Shown: piece by piece, positions 16,581-23,155 of the stretch
How the letters are laid out: every line of letters starts with the position of its first letter
How positions within the stretch are numbered: position 1 is the stretch's first letter
NCBI GenBank assembly: GCA_021203305.1
Contig: JAJQBK010000028.1
Coordinates: forward strand, 14,151-51,856
Reading direction: 5' to 3'
DNA from: Lachnospiraceae bacterium
GTDB taxonomy: Bacteria > Bacillota > Clostridia > Lachnospirales > Lachnospiraceae
DNA length: 37,706 nucleotides
Translations under genes and position numbers: made by a program
Notes under the pieces: model-generated
Databases searched by the model: none
Told to the model about the DNA's origin: nothing
The model's input: only the letters and a program-made list of their open reading frames with translations

Positions 16581-16841
16581 ATGCCGGAGATCAGCCTGTT
16601 TTACGGGATCAGAGTTACCATGTACTGGAATGACTACAATCCGCCTCATTTTCACGCAGAGTATAGCAGCTATAAAGCTGTTATTCTGATTGAAGACGGA
16701 GCAATTCTGGAAGGCCATTTACCCAAAAGGCAATTAAAGTTTGTACTTGCATGGGCAGAAATACATAAAGATGAACTGATGCAGAACCGGGAACTTGCCA
16801 AGGATAACAAACCGCTGATGAGAATTAACCCATTAATCTAG
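16581..16841 (+). CDS. DUF4160 domain protein
   Basis: This 86-residue protein begins MPEISLFYGIRVTMYWNDYN and carries the family core NPPHFHAEY (two His) and LPKRQLKFVLAWAEIHKDEL. AAAGGAGG lies five nt upstream. DUF4160 genes are typically followed by DUF2442 genes, as here, and the pair is often discussed as toxin-antitoxin-like; no activity is proven to my knowledge. It is transcribed from the promoter at 16524-16552. Confidence 0.85.
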   Translation: MPEISLFYGIRVTMYWNDYNPPHFHAEYSSYKAVILIEDGAILEGHLPKRQLKFVLAWAEIHKDELMQNRELAKDNKPLMRINPLI

Positions 16842-16856
16842 TGAAAGGAGGCTCAC

Positions 16857-17171
16857 ATGACAGACCGCAAGCTGGATTTCACGCTGTTTTACCCCGAAGT
16901 ATATCAGGCCGTGGCCGGAAAAGATTATATTGTATATGCTTATATGAACGATGGCGCCATGCGGGCGCTGGACATGAAGCCCCTCATCGAAAACGGCGGA
17001 GTCTATGAACCTCTGAGAGATCCGGAAATTTTCAAACAGAAGCTGACCGTAATCGGATATACCGTGGCTTGGGATCTGGATGGGAACCGTGATGAATACC
17101 ATTGTATTGACGTGGATCCCTTTGTGGTTTTCGACAGTCCCGTAGTGGACGATGTCCCGGAAAATCTTTAA
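16857..17171 (+). CDS. DUF2442 domain protein
   Basis: The 104-residue protein starts 15 bp after the DUF4160 stop with AAAGGAGG five nt upstream, so the two form an operon. The core reads YIVYAYMNDGAMRALDMKPLI, a pattern typical of DUF2442 N-terminal strands, followed by GGVYEPLRDPEIF and TVAWDLDGNRDEYHCIDVD. It is acidic, as expected for an antitoxin-like partner. The function is unknown. Confidence 0.8.
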   Translation: MTDRKLDFTLFYPEVYQAVAGKDYIVYAYMNDGAMRALDMKPLIENGGVYEPLRDPEIFKQKLTVIGYTVAWDLDGNRDEYHCIDVDPFVVFDSPVVDDVPENL

Positions 17172-17186
17172 AAGCAGAAAATAATA

Positions 17187-17236
17187 AGCTGCTGCCCTTC
17201 AGGTGAATCACACCTGCGGCGGCAGCTCTTTTCTTT
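17187..17236 (+). terminator. Terminator between DUF2442 and the GH101-like gene
   Basis: The outer arms AGCTGCTGCC (from 17187) and GGCGGCAGCT (to 17227), with inner CAGGTG/CACCTG, are followed by CTTTTCTTT. The minus-strand side is followed by TTATTATTTTC, so it may serve the convergent gene too. Confidence 0.8.
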
Positions 17237-17239
17237 CAC

Positions 17240-19114
17240 TTACCCGATCTCATACTCCCCGGTTTTTAAATCAACCGTCACCGTGGTTCCGTCCGAAAAC
17301 GCCGTCCGCTGTCTGTTATAATCCCCATCCAGAAATTCATGCCGCATCATCTCGCATCCGGCCACCCGCTCCTGCAGGCCGCTGACCACAGCGCATCGTT
17401 CAATCTCCTCAGAAAGCTTCCTCTCCGCCTCACTGTCAAAGGCTCCATCCGTATCCGGATAAGCGCCGTCCCGGTCTAGGTAGGCCGCGCCGCCATTCAA
17501 CAGGGCGTACAGCATATAATCCTCCCCATCCGGCTGCCTGTCCATAAGCCACGGCAAAATCATGCAGTCGTGGTACACCAGGTTAAACAGCGGCACCGGC
17601 ACGCCACGCCTGGGGCTGCCCGGCCTTTGCAGCATAAAATCATAGGGACCATAATGGCAAAATACCAGCTCCCTCATAGCCCAGTCCGAACACTCCTCGC
17701 TGCTGGGCAGAATTCCCTTCGACCACAGATATGAAAAACAGGCGCTGCGGTACTCCAGGCATTCCTTTCTGGTCATCCTGTGGCGCGGGTGGGCGCACTC
17801 GTCCGGCTCGTTACAGGTAAACACATCCAGGTAGGACGCCTGTAATCGGATGCCATGGTTCAGGACCTCCTCAAAATTGCGCTTCACATAGTAAGGCGCC
17901 TGGGTGGCGCAGAGATAATTCTGCCTGCCGCCGGCCCAGCGGGACATCTCAAAGACGGAGCCATCCGTCCCATGAATGGCAAATTCCCGGTCATAGGTGG
18001 CCGCGTCCGTATAATAATCCCGGTACTGGTCGTGAAGCCCGAACAGATAACCACATTCGCTGATGGTATCGGACAGCTCCTTCAGCCCTTCCCAGCCCCC
18101 GGCCTCGGGACAGGCCGGCAGATAGTCCGGATGCTGATTGTCATATCCTGGCGTTCCCCAGCCGTCCAGACGAAGATAGAGCTTTCTTACTCCCTTCTGA
18201 TGATAGCGCAGGATCTCCTGAGCGCGGGTACGGAAGGGAATGAGGACATCGTTTTTCTCCGGGTGCTCCCTGTCATAAAAATCAGAATCCGGAGAAACAT
18301 GGGTCTTAATTCCTTTATGGACAATCACCGCGCCGATCAGCTCATCCACCAGCCCATTGCGGGCCGCTTTCTCCTTCAGGGTCGTCAGGAGTCCTGTCTC
18401 TGTGGCATACTTCCGGTAAACCTTGCACAGATCGTTATAGTCGCAATCCCTCAGGAAAACGTACTTCAGGCTCCGCCGATAGGAAAGCCTCCCCAGACTG
18501 GGCAGAAAATAGACGCCCGCATGGGTATAGGGTCCTCCCGCCGGGTGATCCACATAATAGCCCCCGTCCCAGGGGGTCTCGCAGATGACGATATAGCCCT
18601 GCCCTTCCTCCACCTGCCCAAACCAGGGCATATAGGCGCCGGCGGAGCAGAACTGTCCGTCAAAGGGCAGCTTTCCGACCTCGCCATCCCAGGTATTGGG
18701 GATCAGAAGGCCCTGCAGGACGGGCATCACAGTATAAGCGTCCCGCCGCTTTTTTTCAAAGGAAAAATATCCCGGCCAGCAAACCCTCGTGAAAGGAAGC
18801 TCCCCCTCCCCGGGAATCAGTTCAAAGCGGACCGCCCCCGCAGCCTGCTCCGCCCAGACAAAGGTCTCAAAAGAAAAATCATTCCACTCATAGTGAGAAA
18901 GAATTCCCTGCCCGACGCCGCTTTTTTTATATTCATGGCGAATGGTATCCGCACTGTGAAAAGGCAGTTCGCTGCCGTCTTTAAGACAAAAATGAGGACA
19001 AAAAGACGGATCCTGCCGCCAGCCCCAGCCTGCTGCCTCTACGTTAAAAAGCAAGGTTTCCGGATTCAGCTCCAGCTTCACTGTGCCGATGTCAACCCGC
19101 ATGGTTTCTTTCAT
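17240..19114 (-). CDS. Putative GH101-like (DUF5696-type) glycoside hydrolase
   Basis: This 624-residue protein has no signal peptide and is probably cytoplasmic. The N-terminal ~230 residues are beta-rich (LELNPETLLFNVEAAGWGW, YYVDHPAGGPYTHAGVYFLPS). A TIM-barrel-like part follows: LYLRLDGWGTPGYDNQHPD (residues ~305-325), YLFGLHDQYRDYYTDA, QASYLDVFTCNEPDECAHP, and ILPSSEECSDWAMREL. The pairing of YLDVF (Asp) with SSEE (Glu) resembles the endo-alpha-N-acetylgalactosaminidase-like DUF5696 group, but the substrate is not known and the assignment is tentative. GGAAGGA lies about 12 nt before the ATG; an ATG four codons in is an alternative. A strong 16-bp inverted repeat lies in its upstream region. 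Confidence 0.5.
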   Translation of the reverse strand: MKETMRVDIGTVKLELNPETLLFNVEAAGWGWRQDPSFCPHFCLKDGSELPFHSADTIRHEYKKSGVGQGILSHYEWNDFSFETFVWAEQAAGAVRFELIPGEGELPFTRVCWPGYFSFEKKRRDAYTVMPVLQGLLIPNTWDGEVGKLPFDGQFCSAGAYMPWFGQVEEGQGYIVICETPWDGGYYVDHPAGGPYTHAGVYFLPSLGRLSYRRSLKYVFLRDCDYNDLCKVYRKYATETGLLTTLKEKAARNGLVDELIGAVIVHKGIKTHVSPDSDFYDREHPEKNDVLIPFRTRAQEILRYHQKGVRKLYLRLDGWGTPGYDNQHPDYLPACPEAGGWEGLKELSDTISECGYLFGLHDQYRDYYTDAATYDREFAIHGTDGSVFEMSRWAGGRQNYLCATQAPYYVKRNFEEVLNHGIRLQASYLDVFTCNEPDECAHPRHRMTRKECLEYRSACFSYLWSKGILPSSEECSDWAMRELVFCHYGPYDFMLQRPGSPRRGVPVPLFNLVYHDCMILPWLMDRQPDGEDYMLYALLNGGAAYLDRDGAYPDTDGAFDSEAERKLSEEIERCAVVSGLQERVAGCEMMRHEFLDGDYNRQRTAFSDGTTVTVDLKTGEYEIG

Positions 19115-19240
19115 TGTATTTTTGTTCCTTCCTTAAAAGTAACCCCGGCAACAGATACTTTCCTCCCGAGTGTTGCCGGAGCCTCTCTCATGAGAATAAA
19201 ATATCGGTATCTGCCCACTGTTGTACACCATACAGGTAGT

Positions 19241-19294
19241 CAGGTTATCGCGTCACATTTTTGCGTTTTTAAAAAAAAGTGACGCGATAACCTG
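19241..19294. repeat. 16-bp perfect inverted repeat with AT-rich loop
   Basis: CAGGTTATCGCGTCAC (19241-19256) and GTGACGCGATAACCTG (19279-19294) enclose a 22-nt loop made of T and A runs. It lies 127 bp upstream of the hydrolase start and 96 bp beyond the panE stop. On the plus strand GTTTTTC follows, but no plus-strand gene is present. It may be a panE terminator or a leader structure of the hydrolase gene. Confidence 0.8.
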
Positions 19295-19389
19295 CGTTTT
19301 TCATTAAAAAAGAGTATATTGGAGACAGTCAATCAGCCGGGAAACGGAAGACCGGGAATATCGTCCTCTGGAAGAAATCCGGGACAACT

Positions 19390-20325
19390 TTACCCTCTGC
19401 GCCGTCTCTCATTCTCCGCTTCCTTCACCTTGATTCCGTGATACAGGACGCGGTTGACAGGAGTATCCACGCCGAGCTCCTCTCCTAAACGGATCACCGT
19501 CCCGGAGAACATTTCCACCTCCGTTTTGCGCCCCCGCTCCAGATCCTGAAGGGTGGAGGGCTTATTCTCAAAGGGAAGCTTCCCAATCGTCTTTTCCTGC
19601 CTCTCAATCTCCGGCTCGCCGATGTCGATGCCCTTCTTCTGCGCAATCGCGGCAACCTCCCGCATGGCGGCCCGGCGAATAAAATTGGCGTCCTCATTTG
19701 TGCGGAAAACGCCGAAGGGAATTCCCAGCAGGGCGCAAGTCGTATTTTCTCCCACGTTGCACATAAATTTGAACCACAGCCCGCGCAGCATGTCGGCGTC
19801 GATCTCATAGGGAATGCCGCAGATGTCAAAGACCTCCTTCACAGCCAGGACGCGGGGAGAGAGAGTCGCGTTTTCCTTTTCCCCGAAGTGGACAGAGCCT
19901 CCATCCGGATTAAAGTCCGCGATTCCCTGGTCCATAACGATGGAAATTCTCATATAGGAATAAAGCACATGCTCCCAGCCGTAGGCTGCCGCTACCCTCT
20001 CCTCGCTCTCAATTCCGTTCATGACACAGAGGATCTGAGTCCCGGGTCCTACCTGATTGCGGATATCGGTGATGGCCTGATCCAGCCCCATATCCTTCAC
20101 CGCCATAATCACCAGATCCGCCGTGTCCCCTGTAAGCGCAGGCTCAATCACCGGGAATTTATAATTCACGCCGTTCAGGGTCACTCCCTGCCTTTCAAGC
20201 CTTTCCTTCCGCTCTCCCTCCGCCAGCACACGGAAGGCTCCCGGCGCAAGTCCCGCCGCCAGACGGGGCGCAAAGAAGGAGCCCATGGCTCCCAAACCGA
20301 TCAATGTCACTTTTTTCATTTCCAT
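19390..20325 (-). CDS. panE: 2-dehydropantoate 2-reductase family protein
   Basis: This 311-residue ketopantoate-reductase-type enzyme uses NADPH. The Rossmann motif is IGLGAMGSFFAPRLA (residues 8-22). The family motifs AVKDMGLDQAI, CVMNGIESEE (Asn/Gly/Glu), and the Lys in WFKFMCNVGENTTCALLG follow, then the C-terminal helix region KPSTLQDLERGRKTEVEMFSG. No other pantothenate gene is nearby, so it might act on another 2-oxo acid. The start at 20325 has only GAGAGG 13 nt upstream; the ATG two codons later is possible. Confidence 0.85.
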   Translation of the reverse strand: MEMKKVTLIGLGAMGSFFAPRLAAGLAPGAFRVLAEGERKERLERQGVTLNGVNYKFPVIEPALTGDTADLVIMAVKDMGLDQAITDIRNQVGPGTQILCVMNGIESEERVAAAYGWEHVLYSYMRISIVMDQGIADFNPDGGSVHFGEKENATLSPRVLAVKEVFDICGIPYEIDADMLRGLWFKFMCNVGENTTCALLGIPFGVFRTNEDANFIRRAAMREVAAIAQKKGIDIGEPEIERQEKTIGKLPFENKPSTLQDLERGRKTEVEMFSGTVIRLGEELGVDTPVNRVLYHGIKVKEAENERRRRG

Positions 20326-20406
20326 TTTTGCAATCGTACCTCTCTTTCCGTTTCATAACTATTTTTGCCCAAAACAACCGCCACACTCTGACGCCCTTCA
20401 CCAACA

Positions 20407-21177
20407 CTACCGCAGCCAGGACCGCAGTGCGTCCAGCCGACTGTCCCGGTCATCATTTTTAATCAGTTCTGTCAGCACTCCCGCGAAAGCCCTAGCTCCC
20501 GCAAGCTGCAAATGGGCGTTGTCCTGTCTGCCGTCCGCGCACTCACTGTCCGGGTACTCCCCGGGCCTGACCCAGAGAAAAAGCTCCTTACACTCCTCCG
20601 CTCCCAGCTTCTCACAATACTCGGTGGTGGCCTTTCCCAGATCCAGAAGGGGCAGCCCGGCCTCTTTCGCGTAGCGGATCATCGCTTCCCGGTACTCCGG
20701 AAAGCTGTATGTAAATCTCCCCTCCGGGTTGTCCTCACAGTTTCTCATGGCAATGGGCGTCACCAGAATGAAGACAGCGCCCTTTTGAGTGCACAATTCA
20801 GCAAAGGGCGCCAGCGAAGCTCCGAAATCCTCCGGCCTCACATAGCGCTCTTCCTTCGCCTGATTGGCGTCATTGTGCCCAAACTGCGCCAGCAGATAAT
20901 CCCCCTCTCCGACAGCTTTAGCGATGTCCGACAGCCTTCCCTCCTCCCTGAAAGACCTGCTGCTTCTGGCCGCCATGGCCCGGTTGTCAATAATCACATC
21001 CGGAAGCTCATAGCAGACCGCCTGAGAAAAAACGCTGTCTGAAGGATAAGAGACGCATCGCTCCGCTCCCTGAAAATATTCCCACCAGACCTGGCCCCAG
21101 CCGGTCTGGGGCTCCTTTTCCTTCGGGTAGCTCTGCACGGTGGAATCTCCCGCCAGAAATATTCTTTTTTTGCTCAT
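20407..21177 (-). CDS. SGNH/GDSL hydrolase, rhamnogalacturonan-acetylesterase-like
   Basis: The 256-residue protein has no signal peptide. Motifs run in the family order: block I LAGDSTVQSYP (nucleophile Ser), block II at NRAMAARSSRSF, block III QFGHNDAN (Gly/Asn), and the C-terminal DNAHLQLAGA with the Asp-x-x-His pair. The GDSTV form and the overall order fit CE12-type acetylesterases that remove acetyl groups from pectic sugars. ATG 21177 (MSKKRIFLAG) is preferred because the family begins at the first strand; a GTG at 21207 has AGGAG unusually close. It may cooperate with the neighbouring carbohydrate genes. Confidence 0.8.
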   Translation of the reverse strand: MSKKRIFLAGDSTVQSYPKEKEPQTGWGQVWWEYFQGAERCVSYPSDSVFSQAVCYELPDVIIDNRAMAARSSRSFREEGRLSDIAKAVGEGDYLLAQFGHNDANQAKEERYVRPEDFGASLAPFAELCTQKGAVFILVTPIAMRNCEDNPEGRFTYSFPEYREAMIRYAKEAGLPLLDLGKATTEYCEKLGAEECKELFLWVRPGEYPDSECADGRQDNAHLQLAGARAFAGVLTELIKNDDRDSRLDALRSWLR

Positions 21178-21236
21178 ATCATCTACCGCTTTGCCGCTTT
21201 CCGGCACGCTCCTTTACTTCCGGGAATAAGCCGTTC

Positions 21237-21319
21237 TTATAATGAACGACAAATATATTTTCTCTTCAGCATATACCGGTTGGGCTTCAAAGTGAAATTA
21301 TTAATGTCGTTCACTATAA
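21237..21319. repeat. Palindromic intergenic element C
   Basis: The 15-bp arms TTATAATGAACGACA (21237-21251) and TGTCGTTCACTATAA (21305-21319) pair with one mismatch. The interior loop 21265-21288 starts TTCAGCAT and ends GGGCTTC, the same words that form the loop of the elements at 29147 and 32948, here split by a 9-nt insertion. The arms match the hairpin at 11001-11030. It lies between the lactonase-fold gene and the SGNH gene. Confidence 0.75.
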
Positions 21320-21350
21320 TTTAAAACCGCCTTCCCCGCATGCCGCGCCG

Positions 21351-22406
21351 CTATTCCGCCAGCTTATAGAAAATAACGCAGTTCGGCTCTCCCACCGGAA
21401 TCTCCTTCGCGCACATGGCCAGCGTTCCCTTTTCAATGTCCACATTGAAAAATGTCATGGTATTGGATTCGTGATTCAGGCTGACCAGGTGCTTATTGTC
21501 CGGGAAGAGCATGGCGTCCTTGGGATAGGAGCCGCTGATGGGCAGACACAGAATCCTGGAAAGCAAGCCTGTCTCCTCGTCCCGGTTATAAATCACCACG
21601 CTGTTGTCGCCGGCGTTGGAGCTGATCAGATATTTGTAATCCATGGAAAAATTCAGGGCGCTGGCCGCCGCGTTGCCGGAGGTATAATTGCTCAGGGTGG
21701 AGATGGTCTGCACCTTCTCAAAGTAGGGAAGACCCTTTTCCTCCTTATAGCTGTGGACGGTGATGAAATTCTTCATCTCATGGACAATGTAGACAAATCT
21801 GCCGTCCTTGCTGATCTTGATGTGTCTGGGCGCGGAATCCGGTTCGGAGCGGATCGCGTCCACCTGCTTAACCGTGCCGTTCCTGTGATCGACCCTGTAG
21901 ACATTGGTGTGGTCCAGGCCGGAGTCCGCCACCAGAAGGTATTTATTGTCCCTGGTCATCTTGGTGCAGACAATGTGGGCGCGGAAGCTTCGGTCCGCGA
22001 TGCTGCCCATGCCCCTGTGATAGAGTTCATCGGTGATCCTGCCGATGGAACCGTCCTCGTTGAGCTTCAGCACCGTCAGCTTGCCGTCATGGTAGCTTCC
22101 CACAAACAAAAACTTGTCCGTGTAATCCGTGGACAGGTAGCTGCCCCGCATGCCGTTGATGCCGGCGTGGTTTAAGGTTTTTAAATCCCCGTTTTTCAGG
22201 ATTTCATAGGCTTCCACACCGGTATCTGTGATGGAATACAGGAATTTGTTGTTTTTGGAGAGGGTCAGGTAGGAGGAATTGGTGATCTCCACTTCGTTTT
22301 TCGGATAAAAACGACCTTTCTCCATATCCACGTCAAATATTTTAATCCCAAGGTTGTCCCCCCGGGTATAGGTGGAAACATAGGCTACATATTTCGCGTC
22401 TGCCAT
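21351..22406 (-). CDS. Lactonase-fold beta-propeller protein (6-phosphogluconolactonase-like)
   Basis: This 351-residue protein is of the seven-bladed YbhE/Pgl beta-propeller type. It shows repeated blades with KxxKFLY/LLVADSG-like strands (KNNKFLYSITDTG, DNKYLLVADSGLDHTNVY, DGRFVYIVHEM, MDYKYLISSNAGDNSVVIY, DNKHLVSLNHESNTMTFF) and the family motif APRHIKISKDGR. AGGAGG lies seven nt upstream of ATG 22406. The family includes 6-phosphogluconolactonase, but several members act otherwise and no pentose phosphate gene is nearby, so the substrate is open. A 9-bp inverted repeat at 22430-22462 sits just upstream of the ribosome site. Confidence 0.8.
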   Translation of the reverse strand: MADAKYVAYVSTYTRGDNLGIKIFDVDMEKGRFYPKNEVEITNSSYLTLSKNNKFLYSITDTGVEAYEILKNGDLKTLNHAGINGMRGSYLSTDYTDKFLFVGSYHDGKLTVLKLNEDGSIGRITDELYHRGMGSIADRSFRAHIVCTKMTRDNKYLLVADSGLDHTNVYRVDHRNGTVKQVDAIRSEPDSAPRHIKISKDGRFVYIVHEMKNFITVHSYKEEKGLPYFEKVQTISTLSNYTSGNAAASALNFSMDYKYLISSNAGDNSVVIYNRDEETGLLSRILCLPISGSYPKDAMLFPDNKHLVSLNHESNTMTFFNVDIEKGTLAMCAKEIPVGEPNCVIFYKLAE

Positions 22407-22429
22407 GACCGCGCCTCCTGTCTGAAATT

Positions 22430-22462
22430 CACACGCAGCTCCCGTCAGGTTTACTGCGTGTG
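22430..22462. promoter_or_regulatory. Inverted repeat in the leader of the lactonase-fold gene
   Basis: CACACGCAG (22430-22438) and CTGCGTGTG (22454-22462) are exact inverse copies, 24 bp upstream of the start codon. This could be an operator or an mRNA hairpin. Confidence 0.5.
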
Positions 22463-22586
22463 ATCTGAAACCTTTATCTTTGTCTTTCTGCCTGTCAGTT
22501 TAACACTGCCGTCTTTTTAAGTCAATCGTAACATTCCGCTTCCTCGTTCCGGTGAATAGTAACGCTCCCATCAGCCACCGCAACAT

Positions 22587-22949
22587 CTATCCCCTCAGCA
22601 CCGGATAGGGCGGGAAGGGATACTGCGCCGTCCTGGTGTTCCCGTTGTTGCCAGACATCAGCGGCTGGGGCACCTCACAGCTGCAGTCGTCCGGTACGGC
22701 AACATTGTCAGACCCGCAGCAGCCGCAGTCCCCGTTGACCGCATTTGCACCGCAGCTCCCCGCCGCGGCACGGGACACATTTACACTGCGATTTAAGCTT
22801 GCCTCACGGTTTAAGCCTGCTCCGTGGTTTAAGCATGCCCCGCGATTCAGGCTGCTGGCATCGGTACATCCGCAGCTGTCAGCACACCCGCAGCCACAGT
22901 TCTGATTCGCCGCCAGTAAAAAGATACATATAATCCACAAAAAATCCAT
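22587..22949 (-). CDS. Small Cys-rich protein with N-terminal hydrophobic segment
   Basis: I recognise no family in these 120 residues. ATG 22949 has AAGAGG six nt upstream, a usable site. Residues 1-14 (MDFLWIICIFLLAA) are hydrophobic and could be a short signal or anchor. Cys pairs follow in Gly-rich context (CGCGCADSCGC, CGCC, CSCEV). Residues ~33-57 contain four degenerate hexapeptides of the form [SCG]LN[RH]xx, encoded by 18-bp DNA repeats. The tail is Pro/Tyr-rich (PFPPYPVLRG). Composition is like spore-coat or surface peptides, but this is only suggestive. It lies between the lactonase-fold gene and the GlgX-like gene. Confidence 0.55.
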   Translation of the reverse strand: MDFLWIICIFLLAANQNCGCGCADSCGCTDASSLNRGACLNHGAGLNREASLNRSVNVSRAAAGSCGANAVNGDCGCCGSDNVAVPDDCSCEVPQPLMSGNNGNTRTAQYPFPPYPVLRG

Positions 22950-23020
22950 GGATAACCTCTTGACAGTCTTTTACTTTAAGGTATGCGGCGCGGTTTGGAC
23001 GGTGCCTGTTTTTTATGGTG

Positions 23021-23145
23021 AGCGACAAAAGTAAATTTTTATCGTTTGCTAAAAAGCAGCGCAGGATGAGCGTATTGTTTCGCGGCAGTCACTAATGTAA
23101 AACCTAAAATCCCGTCCTGATGGGCGTATTATTTCACGACAGCTT
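23021..23145. repeat. Repeat cluster beyond the GlgX-like gene
   Basis: A weak hairpin AGCGACAAAA...ATCGTTTGCT (23021-23050), related to 11001-11030, is followed by two degenerate copies of the 3'-flank repeat: 23061-23089 (AGGATGAGCGTATTGTTT) and 23115-23145 (CTGATGGGCGTATTATTT). The second ends 11 bp before the GlgX-like stop codon. Confidence 0.7.
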
Positions 23146-23155
23146 AATATAAAGG

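Noticed and set aside
17855-19282. 475-codon open frame on the plus strand
   Set aside because: It is antisense to the GH101-like gene, has no ribosome site or family resemblance, and is explained by codon bias of the opposite strand.
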